Below, in pieces: positions 8,308 through 17,624 of a DNA stretch of 22,030 nucleotides. The position numbers were made by a program, and so were the translations under genes. Position 1 is the stretch's first letter. Each line of letters opens with the position of its first letter. The DNA comes from Euperipatoides rowelli (taxonomy: Eukaryota; Onychophora; Udeonychophora; Euonychophora; Peripatopsidae). The stretch lies in NCBI GenBank assembly GCA_003024985.2, contig PXIH01S0005796.1; one strand, written 5' to 3'. The notes under the pieces are model-generated. The model did no database searches. It had not been told where the DNA came from and saw nothing but the letters and a program-made list of their open reading frames with translations.

Positions 8308-9477
8308 TAGGGATGGGAAAAAAAATACTAATTTTGATATCCGGATAACCGCCATTACTAACCGGATATCGGACGATTACCCCCATCCCCCCCAAAAAAA
8401 AAAATTCAAAACGTAAAAATTTTACAATCCTAAACTTGAAATTGACATAAGGCTATATATTATAATACTGTATGTATGTTTGGATTGTTTTTTTTTAATA
8501 GTATTAATTTTTTCATAAACTTCAAGAATCCAAAGAAAAAAAATCAACATACAGTAAATAAAATAAAAAAAACCTTCATATCGTAATCGTACACTACCTA
8601 TACTACCTGTTGAATTATAGACTAGCAGAGAGCTTTTATTCATTCATACTGAAAANGTTTGAAAAATGACTTAAAAAGTTCACATTAAATAATAGACAAT
8701 TTTTTAAAAAAAAAAGCTAACCTTAAATATACCTTAAAAAATTAATTTGAAACCTACAGTACATACACTCGTACAGTCAACAATGGTAAAGCCTGACCTA
8801 ATGACTATATTGAAAATGATCACAAAATGAAATTTTTTAAAAAAAATCTTGTTATAAAACAAATTGACTATTAAGTTAACTTAATATTTTTTTCAATTGT
8901 TTAAATTTGTAAATATTGATATACTGTTTCTAAATAAAAATTGAGTTTTTATTAAAGTAAAAAAAGAATGAGCATGGCATTTCTGCTTAGACGGCCATTA
9001 AAATGAACACGTTAGGAAAAAATGTGATAATCATTTTATTTTTCTGTTTAAAGTTTCTATTTTTGTCGAATGTTTTAAAGAAATTACTAATTAAAAATTT
9101 CTTAGTTGGAAATTTCTTAATTTCAATTGTGAAGGCATTTTTCAAACTTTCAGTGTAAGAATGAATAAAAGGTCTTGGCTAGTCTATAATTCTACAGGTA
9201 GTACAGTACTGTATGTAATATACGATCGTCATTAAAGAAAATAAGACATTCTAAATTGTTATAATTTTTTATTATTTTAAGTATGATTTAATTAATTACT
9301 TTTGTTTGTGTAAATAAAAGGGAGAATTAGTACGTATAGGCTACAATTTTTTTTTTTTTTTTTTCAAATAATTAAGGTGTAATTTAGGTAGGACGGATAA
9401 CCTTGTGATAAAATTACTAACCGGTTTTTGGCTGTTCAGTAGATTAACCAGTTACCTGGATAATCGACTCAACCCTA
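8308..9477. mobile_element. 1.17 kb non-autonomous hAT-type element
   Basis: The ends TAGGGATGGG (8308-8317) and CTCAACCCTA (9468-9477, inverse TAGGGTTGAG) are imperfect TIRs. The flanks ACTACATG (8300-8307) and ACTACACG (9478-9485) match at 7 of 8 positions, fitting the 8 bp TSD of hAT elements. Both subterminal regions carry ATCCGGATAACC and ACCGG-type words. A second inverted pair lies inside: TAGTCTATAATTC.ACAGGTAGTA occurs at about 9180 and inverted at about 8600-8625. No transposase frame is present. Confidence 0.65.
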
Positions 9478-9485
9478 ACTACACG

Positions 9486-10086
9486 TCTCCACACGAGTAT
9501 AAATGAAACAGAACGATACCATGTTCCACCCTGGTCAACCCGAGGCTCCCCCTAACCCCAGAATCAGCCTAATTTAAAAAATTTTAAATCTTGAAGTTAA
9601 GATTCTAAAATTGGATCATGGTTACACTGTTTAAAGACTAATTCATATCTAATTAACCATATTACTCTACAAAATTCTGTCATACAAAAAAGATTTTCAT
9701 TGAAAGGAATCTTATATTTTTAGGAAAATGTGACAAATCTATCAGATCTTTAACCCAAGTTCCGATTCTGAAAAATTTATTACACTGTAAGATAATACAA
9801 TTACAGTCTCCAGGTAGAAGGCAAAAAAATAACTGGTCAATTAGTATTAGATATTTCAGTAGTTTTTTTTAATGTAGGCCTATACTGTATAATTTCATAA
9901 AATAATTGTTCAATATGAGAGTTAATTAAAAAAAATAGCTGAGGAAAACTTATTTTGCTAACTCTTTGTCAGAAAAAAAAATGAATCGGTTCAAACATAT
10001 TAATTTAATTTGTTGCAAATGTTTGGATAATTGAATTCCACCTTAAGTAATTGTATCAATTCACTGAATCGATTCGTGCCGAATCG
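9486..10086. other. no gene recognised
   Basis: AT-rich, without ORFs or clear repeats. Confidence 0.4.
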
Positions 10087-10096
10087 CCCATCACTA
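10040..10096 (-). mobile_element. isolated hAT-like terminus
   Basis: On the minus strand the end reads TAGTGATGGGCGATTCGG, followed by repeated GAATCG/CGATTC words. This resembles hAT ends and the family at 8308-9477. A matching opposite end and TSD were not found, so it is probably a truncated copy. Confidence 0.35.
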
Positions 10097-10120
10097 GCCA
10101 AATAAGTGTAGCTGGGCAGT

Positions 10121-10195
10121 TTTGCAGTGCATTGTGGTAAATCTAAGGTTATGTTAGCACCACACTGAAAAAGTGTGTNACCTTTTCCGGCGTTC
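10121..10195 (-). promoter_or_regulatory. ZNF143-like and ETS-like motif pair
   Basis: The inverse of 10121-10141 reads TTTACCACAATGCACTGCAA, sharing ACAATGCAYYGCAA with the site at 2106-2126. A GCCGGAAAAGG (ETS-like) word lies close by at about 10182-10192 on the same strand. A CACACT/AGTGTG hairpin lies between them, next to an N at 10179. No exon follows on either strand that I can support. Confidence 0.22.
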
Positions 10196-10199
10196 TTCA

Positions 10200-10786
10200 G
10201 TACTGGACATTAAAGTATTCAGAATAATGGAGACTTTATACAGTGCCGGCCTCCAATTTTTTTTTTTTTTAATGAGAAATTTATATTATTTGATAATTTT
10301 CGCACAATTATGGAACTAGACTATGTCACTTGAAGAAATGAAAATTGAATTAAGATGTTTTCTAAAATTATGGTACCGGTATTGGTCTATTTCAAAATGG
10401 GGAAGGGCAGTTACCTTTTTATCAAGCAAAAAAGTTTTTTCCCCACAGTTTACTGGCAATAATCTATTTGTCATGCGAGTTTTATTATCAATAGTGTCGT
10501 ATATTTTTCATTTCATTAAAATACTCTTTCTGAATATGTTTATATTTGTTAAAGTGGTGTCAAAATGTAAAGAAAGTTTAACGTTTTATTATTTAGGTGT
10601 TTGGGTCAATTCTCATTTTTGCCATATAGGTTACAATTAAATTTTATCTTAGTTTCATTTCATATCTACATGACTAAACTGTGTTTACTATTCTCTATAC
10701 TTTATATGGAGTTTTGCAAATTCTACTGTATTAAAGACAGCTGCACCACACACAAGATAAAATGGTTATCAAATTTGACCACTAAC
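10200..10786. other. no gene recognised
   Basis: Contains the longest N-free frame in the window, a 105-codon ORF (10323-10640, starting MSLEEMKIELRCF). It is Phe/Ile/Val/Lys-rich, has no known motif, overlaps a second unrelated frame and has no promoter or poly(A) context. It is most likely a chance ORF. Confidence 0.4.
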
Positions 10787-11269
10787 TGGACGGTGTTTTG
10801 CAATAACCAGTCATGCCGCACTTTTAATAAAAATGAGTTAACCAACTCTAGGTAACCATAAGGTTTTCTTTTTTATGCCTTCAATTGAGTTAGGCTACAG
10901 TATATCTGCATTGATCTGCCATAGGCTATAGAAACTAGAATATCAACATCCAGGGCCGTAGCCAGGGGGGGATGTGGGGGTTGAAACCCCCCCCCCCCCC
11001 GAAANNNNNNNNNNNNNNNNNNNNNNNNNNNNNNNNNNNNNNNNNNNNNNNNNNNNNNNNNNNNNNNNNNNNNNNNNNNNNNNNNNNNNNNNNNNNNNNN
11101 NNNNNNNNNNNNNNNNNNNNNNNNNNNNNNNNNNNNNNNNNNNNCGAAAAAAATGTCTGGCTACGGCCCTGTCAACATCGTTACAGGCGTTCAAGCTTAC
11201 ATTGCAAACTTTAAATGCATTTTACTCAAAACTATACCCATGTGACTCGTTATTGCATAACACCGTCCA
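10787..11269. repeat. inverted repeat enclosing the hAT MITE
   Basis: A 21-base segment (10787-10807, TGGACGGTGTTTTGC then AATAAC) recurs inverted at 11249-11269 with one mismatch. Similarity extends slightly inward through AGTCA. The arms enclose the hAT MITE and its target duplication. This is either an older TIR element hit by the MITE or a local inverted duplication. Confidence 0.5.
10943..11179. mobile_element. short hAT MITE with exact 8 bp target duplication (contains gap)
   Basis: The perfect 15 bp TIRs CAGGGCCGTAGCCAG (10951-10965) and CTGGCTACGGCCCTG (11157-11171) are flanked by exact copies of TCAACATC (10943-10950 and 11172-11179). CAGGG ends and an 8 bp TSD are diagnostic of hAT elements. 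The visible interior has G and C homopolymers (C14 at 10987-11000) and then the 140-N gap at 11005-11144, so the true length is unknown. Three apparent ORFs here only run through the Ns. Confidence 0.88.
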
Positions 11270-11271
11270 GA

Positions 11272-12159
11272 GTAGTAACAGACCAATGGCTATCAATATG
11301 AAGGAAATTAAATTTTCTACTTTGTATCATTCAGTGAAGAAAATTTTTGGTTGATGTCCTAATATTAATAAAATATGCTGATGCCATTAACTTGCTAATA
11401 GAAATACTTAACATTTTGAATCGGGTGGGGGCGCGAACCAGACCATTGAGAATTGATAATTAAAAATAAAGTTGATATTACTGTACCAACACATTTAATA
11501 TTATTAAACTTTGGTGTAAATCATACTCTCCTTTTAATTAAAAGTATTGTACAGAGTTATATGTTTATAGTTCTGTTATCCTAATTATTGCTATCCATTT
11601 CACTAGGGTGTAGGGAAAGTTGCAATAATTACTGTTGAATTTTTTTTCAAACCATATTGTAATTGTTCACAAATAAGCCACTTNACAGCCTAATTTTATT
11701 GTGCAGCCATTCCATTATTAAAGATAGTAGATGTTATTTATTTAAGTGTATTAAATTTGACATACAGTTCTTATGAATGTTTTTAATACTAATAATATTC
11801 ACTATCTCACTGTTATATGGGTCAGGATTTGCTATGAGAAGCATTTTGTATGATATTTTTAACATGTTTTAGCTTTTGTATAATATTTTTTTACTTTAGT
11901 TTTATTTATATGTCATTCAGGTGTAACTAATATATTTTTGTTTGAAATTAATATAAACTGAAAAAGCTAAAATAATTATTTTACTTCAAAATCCTTATCC
12001 ATTGCTGGACAAGTCTGAAAGTTTTGGGATAGGAATAAAACTGAAAGAAGTAAATAAAATGGTTGTCTGATGATGGAGGACAACAATCTGTTTTACCATA
12101 AGTGTTTATTTTATTGCTTAGGGTAAGTGCCCTCTTGTGAGAAGCTCAAATATTTGTAT
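11272..12159. other. no gene recognised
   Basis: AT-rich, with a small GC patch (GGTGGGGGCGCG at about 11424) but no exon structure or repeats that I can support. An N lies at 11684. Confidence 0.4.
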
Positions 12160-12191
12160 AAGTGGATGCACATTTGAGAGTGCGTCCACTT
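12160..12191. repeat. hairpin AAGTGGATGCAC / GTGCGTCCACTT
   Basis: Twelve-base arms (12160-12171, 12180-12191) with one wobble pair and an 8-base loop. It is isolated; no transposon ends are evident around it. Confidence 0.55.
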
Positions 12192-12617
12192 CTAAAAAGG
12201 CGCTATTTTACTCTTGGATAGTGAACCTGTAGATACCTTTTCTTAGTTAAAGGTTAAATGTAGTAAAAATTTATAATTTTTTTATTATTGATTTTCAAAG
12301 ACGATTATTAAAAAAAAAAATTAAAGGTAAAATTATTAAAGAATATTCCTATTCTTTATCCAAGATTACAAAAAAAAAGGTTTCAAATTTATTTTGGGTT
12401 TGAGATTATTTTCATGATTAAACTGTCACTATATCTGTTTAGGTGATGCTGATTTATGCTGTAAATAGAGTGTTGTTCACCTGGTAATAAAAAACATGTT
12501 TAGATTTTTTTTTGCAAAGAAATTGGACCATAACAGCACAAAAGATTAATTTGATTATGATTCTGTACAAATATTTAAACAATTAGTTCATACAATTTCC
12601 AGCCTTTAGCTAACAAA

Positions 12618-13245
12618 AGGCAGGTTTGTCATAAGATTTTTTCAGTGCATTTCGTTAATTTGGTTTATACCTGGTCACCTGAACATTTAATTTTATAGAC
12701 GAACGATAAAGTTAGCCCTTTCTGAGTAGCAAAGTACTCGATCATAATAAAATAGTTTAGTATTCTTTTATGCAACAATGTTGATGCAATTGAAGATGAA
12801 ATTCTAAGTTATTAATAAAAGTAAAAAAAAAATGTTTGTACTGACTATTTTACAAAGATTAGCATTTAAAATTACTGCATTAATCCTTTCGGGTAAAGAC
12901 TTGAGCAGCCTTACTTACGGGGATATTGAAAAATCAATGTATTTTCCCACCAAAAAAATGAATTTAAAATTCATTATTAGGATTGCAGATGATTAAAATG
13001 AAAAATTATTGCTACCCCATCATCTAAGATATTGTATTCACTCTGTTTTATATAACAATTCCAATCTCTTTTATCCTCACGAAGTTACCCACCTCTCGAG
13101 CAGGGTAAAAAAGTTAGTAACGAAATGCATGAGATTACCTTAACTAAAACAATGACGAACGATTTTGTTAAGTTTCTGAGCTAATGACGAACGAAAAAAT
13201 ATCAATACAAATAATCAAAAAAGTTAGCTATTGACGAACATGCCT
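12618..13245 (+). mobile_element. GACGAAC-family TIR element, copy A
   Basis: The left end AGGCAGGTTTGTCAT (12618) and the inverse of the right end, AGGCATGTTCGTCAATAG (to 13245), form imperfect TIRs. The body aligns with copy B at an offset of about 685-690 bases: GGTTTATACCTGG, ACATTTAATTTTATAGACGAA, AATAGTTTAGTAT, TACAAAGATTAGCATTT, GCATTAATCCTTTC, CAGCCTTACTTACGGGGAT, CGAGCAGG and AAAAAGTTAGCTAT. GACGAAC recurs several times inside, including near both ends. There is no ORF. The TSD is uncertain (AAA on both sides). Confidence 0.68.
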
Positions 13246-13306
13246 AAAGATAGTGAATATTCTATAGTTTTATATAGCAAGCTCTATTCGTTTCTGACCA
13301 ATGATA

Positions 13307-13948
13307 AGGATGTTCGTCATATTTTTTCAGTGTGTTTCATTTATTTGGTTTATACCTGGCCATGTGAACATTTAATTTTATAGACGAACGATCAAAGTTA
13401 GCCCTTTCTGACTAGCAAAGTTCTCCATCATAATAAAATAGTTTAGTATGTTTTTATGCAACAATAATTCCGATACAAGTGAAGATAAAATTCTAACAAT
13501 AAAATGAAAAAAAAAATGTTTGTATTGAAGACTATTTTACAAAGATTAGCATTTTCAAATTACAGCATTAATCCTTTCAGGTAAAGACTTGCACAGCCTT
13601 ACTTACGGGGATATTTAAAATCGATGTATCCCCCCCCCCCCCCCCAAAAAAAAAATGTAAAATTCCTGATTAGGATTGCATATGATTTAAGACCAAAAAA
13701 TTATCGCTACACATCTAAGATATTGTAATCATTCATTTTTTTACCCCTTTAATAAATCCAAGTTGAAGTAACGATAACTTTTTTTGTCCGCCATTATGAA
13801 AACCAAATCTTACGAAGTAACCCACTTCTCGAGCAGGATTAAAAAGTTTGAAACGAACTAAGTTAATTTAGTGCGCTTAATGACGAATGAAAAAGTGTTG
13901 AATTTAAATACCAGTAATTCAAAAAGTTAGCTATCGACGAACGCGCCT
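13307..13948 (+). mobile_element. GACGAAC-family TIR element, copy B (empty TTAA site)
   Basis: The left end AGGATGTTCGTCATA (13307) and the inverse of the right end, AGGCGCGTTCGTCGATAG (to 13948), pair as imperfect TIRs. The copy is in the same orientation as copy A and starts about 60 bases after it. It has a C14 plus A9 run at about 13629-13655. GTGCGCTTAATGACGAATGA (13871-13890) preserves the uninterrupted counterpart of the TTAA insertion site at 4945/6454 in the third copy. Confidence 0.68.
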
Positions 13949-14590
13949 GATGTAACAAAATCTCTCCCCAAGCGTACACAACATAAGGAGTTGGAGCTAA
14001 AGACAATTAAAAATTTAATTGTAAATAACTTTATTTTAATATTTGTCGTTTTTCTGGTGGAATTTATTTTTAGTAATTATCTTTAAAAATCAATACTAAT
14101 AAAAAGAAGTAATAAAAATCTGTTACATTTGACCTTTAATTTCAAAATTTAAGTTATGTATTCTGATAGTCTTTGATTAAAAAAAAAAGACTATACATTT
14201 GATTAGTAGTATGAAGAATTTTTTTTATATGTTCATATTTGACCATTTACTCTTGAATTGCATTGAAAATATTAGCAGAAGGATAATTATTTGAGAGTAA
14301 CGTTCAATAGTCGCTAGCCTAAAGTTCTCTCAAGCGGACATTTACCCTTACAATATAATCTGTAAACTTATTAGACAAGTAACTTCATTTTGAAAAATGA
14401 ATAATCACTAAAAATTATCAATTTTTTCTAAGAGTATAAAGTGATAGAATTTACACTCAAATTTAAAAAAAATTATGAGACGAGTAGTGTTGTCTCCCTC
14501 TTAGCAGATTTTGGCCCGTATGACCTTTAAATTTACTGTATATTCTAGTCCCTAATTTGCTTATGAAACTTTATGATCATTTTGCGACAG
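13949..14590. other. no gene recognised
   Basis: AT-rich and featureless by eye. It could be intron upstream of the candidate exon at 14591. Confidence 0.4.
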
Positions 14591-14641
14591 GTTTCCAGCA
14601 AGCATTACATGGAAGTTTTTAAGAAAACTGAAAAAGCATAG
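14591..14641 (+). CDS. possible small terminal exon
   Basis: After an acceptor-like TTTTGCGACAG, 16 codons (VSSKHYMEVFKKTEKA) lead to TAG at 14639-14641. The charged, mixed composition is unlike the hydrophobic shadow frames. AATAAA lies at 14709-14714, about 70 bases past the stop, as expected for a terminal exon. Against it: the pyrimidine tract is weak, the exon is very short, and no partner exon was identified. The product is not recognised. Confidence 0.25.
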   Translation, partial: VSSKHYMEVFKKTEKA

Positions 14642-14708
14642 TGTATTTATTTTCTTTTTTAAATAACTTATTTGAATCATTCTATAAGCCTGCTATATTA
14701 AAATTGCA

Positions 14709-14714
14709 AAATAA
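14709..14714 (+). terminator. AATAAA poly(A) signal candidate
   Basis: A canonical hexamer placed suitably for the candidate exon at 14591-14641. The word is frequent in AT-rich DNA, so alone it means little. Confidence 0.25.
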
Positions 14715-15023
14715 AAATGGTCCAGAGCTCTATTGGCCCAAAGTTTAATTGGGACCATATTCAAACTATTTGATTTCATTAAAAGACAAGACATGGTTAT
14801 TAAAAAGAAATGATTTTTTTTAAAAAGTTAATGGTCCTTAGCAAATTTAAGCGAGTACTATTTTAATTTGTCTGCTAAAATTTTATATAAAATTGTGAAC
14901 TTTATTGAATGCATATGCTTAACTAGATAATAAAACTATTTTAATTGATTCAGTGTTATAAGCTAATCATTTATTGTTTGTGTGTATACTGCATACGGTA
15001 TATACAGTATTATATATTCTGTG

Positions 15024-15044
15024 TATATATATATATATATATAT
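15024..15044. repeat. TA dinucleotide microsatellite
   Basis: About ten TA units directly abut the CAGGG end of the hAT-like element at 15045. Confidence 0.85.
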
Positions 15045-15158
15045 CAGGGATGTCAAATAGGTGACGCGTGCCAAAGATGTCATATTAAGATTTTTATATT
15101 CAAATGTAAAATGGCATAAAACAATCATTTTCATTTATTAAACACCTGCGCTATAATT

Positions 15159-15182
15159 GTGGGTGTTGCAACCAACACCCAC
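15159..15182. repeat. perfect hairpin GTGGGTGTTG / CAACACCCAC
   Basis: Ten-base perfect arms around a CAAC loop, inside the hAT-like MITE. Confidence 0.8.
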
Positions 15183-15335
15183 AGAGTGGTAGCAATACAT
15201 AATTACTGACTATAAGACTATTAGCATCTGGATCTCGGATTCCACCTTACGCTTCAGCTAATGAAAGGTATCCCTTAACTGTACCCTAACTCTAACAAGT
15301 ATTATTGCATATTAAAAATGGGAAATAAAATGGCC

Positions 15336-15380
15336 AATCAGAGGGCGGCTTGCAGATAAAATGCAAGCTGACCTCTGATT
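15336..15380. repeat. central hairpin of the MITE
   Basis: AATCAGAGG pairs with CCTCTGATT, then a 3x3 internal mismatch, then GCTTGCA pairs with TGCAAGC around a 7-base GATAAAA loop. It is a compact 45-base stem-loop with 16 perfect pairs. Confidence 0.75.
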
Positions 15381-15693
15381 GAACGTTTTGGGTCTAAAGG
15401 GTAAGGTGGAGTCTGAGATCTAGAAACTAGTAGACTGCAGTCAGAAATTACACCAGCACCGAGCAAGCCCTGGTGAGTTTTAATGTGAAATGGTCAGGAT
15501 GCTATTGTCAAACAGTTTGGCATACTGGTCAAATTTTATTTTCCATCTCTGGTATATACAGTACTGTATATGCTTATTCAGTACCTACAGTATACTTTTT
15601 AAATAGTATTTAGTATTTGGTCTATTCGGCTGGGTTTCATAATATTTGGTCCGGCCGATTATGGTTAGTATTCTCCAAATATTACTCCATTCC

Positions 15694-15793
15694 CTGAGAA
15701 CTGATAAAAAAAGTCTTAACATATTCAAAATAATAATATAAAACAGCTGAGAACTAATAAAAATATTAATATTCAAAATAATATATTAAACAG
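15694..15793. repeat. two tandem units of about 50 bp
   Basis: CTGAGAACT.ATAAAAA...ATATTCAAAATAATA...AAACAG occurs at 15694-15746 and again directly at 15747-15793. Confidence 0.7.
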
Positions 15794-15799
15794 GTGGGG

Positions 15800-16341
15800 G
15801 GAGTTTTTCCTTTAAAATGTTAGAAAATGAAAGTTCAATAAATTAGCATACTTTTACGAGTGCATCGTGCAGGATGTAAATTCCATTTATTTTAAAGGAA
15901 AATGTGAAATATTCTTAGATCTATTGTATCCTTGAATTGAGAAATTAATTACAGCACTAACGCTAATTAATTTGAATAGCAATCTTTTCACTGTTATAAT
16001 CTTAGGGGAACTCCTAAGCAGTTACGTCAAGCTTGTCCATTCTTGATTATCACTGAAAGATCATTGCTATCTTCGGGATGAATGTTAAAACGCTTAGTAT
16101 GGGGCGGGGGGTAGAGAGAGAAAAAGCAGATAGTTTTAAGACTGTGTCTTCTCACTACAGTGAATCTAGAAAAAGCATTCATAGATTTTTGTACCAAAAT
16201 AATATCTAATTTTTTTTTTTAATTTGAAAATAAGTTAGAGCAGGTCTAAAATATATCAATAGGCTATAAATTATAAGAAAGAGCTTTTCAAATCCGTTTT
16301 TATCTTGGAAATGAATTTTTATAGCACTTAAAATGTATGCT
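15800..16341. other. no gene recognised
   Basis: AT-rich stretch with a G-rich patch (GGGGCGGGGGG near 16100). No exon or transposon end is seen. Confidence 0.4.
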
Positions 16342-16740
16342 AACAAATTTTACTGTGGTAATATTAGGTGGCCATTAAGTCCACTTCTTACGACAAATGT
16401 TTGGTTGTAAATTGTGCTTAGGTGGCCATTAAGTCCATTTCTTACGGTGAATGTTTGTTGTAAATTGTGCTTACGCGACAAATATTACTGTGGTAGATAT
16501 TAGGCAGCCACTAAGTCCACTTGTTATGGTGTATGTTTGGTTGTAAATTGTGCTTACGCGACAATATTCTGGCAGACATTAGTCGGCCACTAAGTCCACT
16601 TCTTACGACGAATGTTTGGTTGTAAATTATGCTTACGTGACAAATATTGCTGTGGTAGACATTAGGCGGCCATTAAGTCCACTTCTTATGGCAAATGTTT
16701 GGTTGTAAATTGTGCTTACACGACAAATATTACTGTGGCA
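16342..16740 (+). repeat. tandem array of five units of about 80 bp
   Basis: Units start at 16366, 16420, 16502, 16581 and 16664, each with AGGYGGCCAYTAAGTCCAC (variants AGGCAGCC, AGTCGGCC). Each then has CTTA.G...ATGTTTGGTTGTAAATT, TGCTTACGCGACAAATATT and ACTGTGG.AGA.ATT. The first unit is short (54 bp) and lacks the spacer; the others are 79-83 bp. A partial unit (ACTGTGGTAATATT) precedes the first. The last unit runs into the fold-back at 16704-16806. Confidence 0.9.
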
Positions 16741-16806
16741 GAAGACACTTTCTTGTTGTTAGTGTCTTCTGTCAGAGTAATAATTGTCGCTTAAGCACAA
16801 TTTACA
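16704..16806. repeat. fold-back capping the tandem array
   Basis: Arms 16704-16749 and 16761-16806 (46 bases each) are inverted copies with about five mismatches or wobbles, around an 11-base loop (TTCTTGTTGTT). The left arm is the end of the last tandem unit (TTGTAAATTGTGCTTA...CGACAAATATTACTGTGG). CAGAAGACACT/AGTGTCTTCTG at the apex is unique to the fold-back. Confidence 0.85.
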
Positions 16807-16815
16807 AACAAAAGT

Positions 16816-17146
16816 TATCTGTGTTGCTTTTCAAAATACACAGAAGTGAAACGAGGACTTTTTCAGATATTCATTGACTTCAATCACATGACAGCCTAAA
16901 AAGGTGGAGACCAAACTTTTCAAAGAAAGACAGTTTACTTTTAAATCCCCCTCCCTCCCATCCAAAAATGAGCAGAACAGTAATATAAAAACTGGTGGAG
17001 TTTACAATTTTTTTTTAACTATGCCTACATATAGAGTTTGAGAAAATTTAAATTTATAATGAAATGTCTCGCCATGAACATATTAAGAGGGGTTGAAAAA
17101 AATGTAACTAACTTTTCCAAAAGCTCTTGGCAACAAGTATTGATAA
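16816..17146. other. no gene recognised
   Basis: AT-rich, with a C-rich tract near 16945-16960. No ORF or repeat is supported. Confidence 0.4.
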
Positions 17147-17624
17147 GGGCTCGTCCATAAATTGTCACACAATTTTTTCATAATTTTGACCCCCTTATCA
17201 CACAATTATTTAACCCCCCCCCCTTATCACAACTTGTCACACAGTTTTCCCCCCCTATATATATAATTTAAAAAAAACATCTATAAATTAACTACGGTAG
17301 TTTAGTTTTTTTTTTATTATTGTAGATTCGATTTTTACTCGGTTCCCAAAAAGGGGTAAAAGGGAGTACTCGATTCCAATAAAAATACGGGTATGGCAAG
17401 CCTATTTGAAAAGTCTTTTAGCCTTCTTTAATAGGCAAGGTAGACAAAAGTTTTGTATGAATTTCATTCACATAAATATTCAAATGATTTATTGAATTTT
17501 TTAGGAAAAATGATGTGACATCACATTTCTGGGAACCCTCCCCCCCCCTCCACCACCCTCCCCCATCATCACATTCATTTGAACCCCTCCCCCCTACTGT
17601 GTGACGTAAGTTATGAACGACCCC
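17147..17624 (+). mobile_element. TIR element starting GGTCGTCC-like, copy 1
   Basis: The left end GGGCTCGTCCATAAATTGTC and the inverse of the right end, GGGGTCGTTCATAACTTACG, are imperfect TIRs. The body matches copy 2 (19165-19618) almost base for base from about 17270 to 17525. Shared words include TTTTTACTCGGTTCCCAAAA, GGGAGTACTC, GAAAAGTCTTTTAGC and the palindrome TGATGTGACATCA (17511-17523). C-rich blocks flank the core on both sides. No ORF is present; a non-autonomous DNA element is inferred, superfamily not determined. Confidence 0.72.

Larger units (their letters stand above)
15045..15551. mobile_element. 507 bp hAT-like MITE with nested inverted repeats
   Basis: The left end CAGGGATGTCAAATA...GTGCCAAA (15045-15075) pairs with the inverse of the right end, CAGAGATGGAAAATA...GTATGCCAAA (to 15551). 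The putative TSDs ATATATAT and GTATATAC agree at only 6 of 8 positions; the left one lies in a TA microsatellite. Inside are several inverted pairs. These are a GTGGGTGTTG hairpin (15159-15182), long arms 15201-15254 and 15396-15451 sharing TGACT..., CTAGATCTC/CTGGATCTC and TCCACCTTAC, and a central 19-base-arm hairpin (15336-15380). There is no coding frame. Confidence 0.6.

Noticed and set aside
8174-8643. Several 70-100 codon ORFs on both strands
   Set aside because: They overlap each other and the left end of the hAT-type element, and have low complexity.
10323-10640. 105-codon ORF, the longest without Ns
   Set aside because: Phe/Ile/Val-rich composition expected of AT-rich DNA, no motif, no splice or poly(A) context, and overlap with another unrelated frame.
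10943-11354. Three ORFs running through the gap
   Set aside because: Their length comes from translated Ns; the flanks are hAT MITE ends.
16342-16740. CRISPR array
   Set aside because: Units of about 80 bp are contiguous with no unique spacers, in an animal-type sequence.
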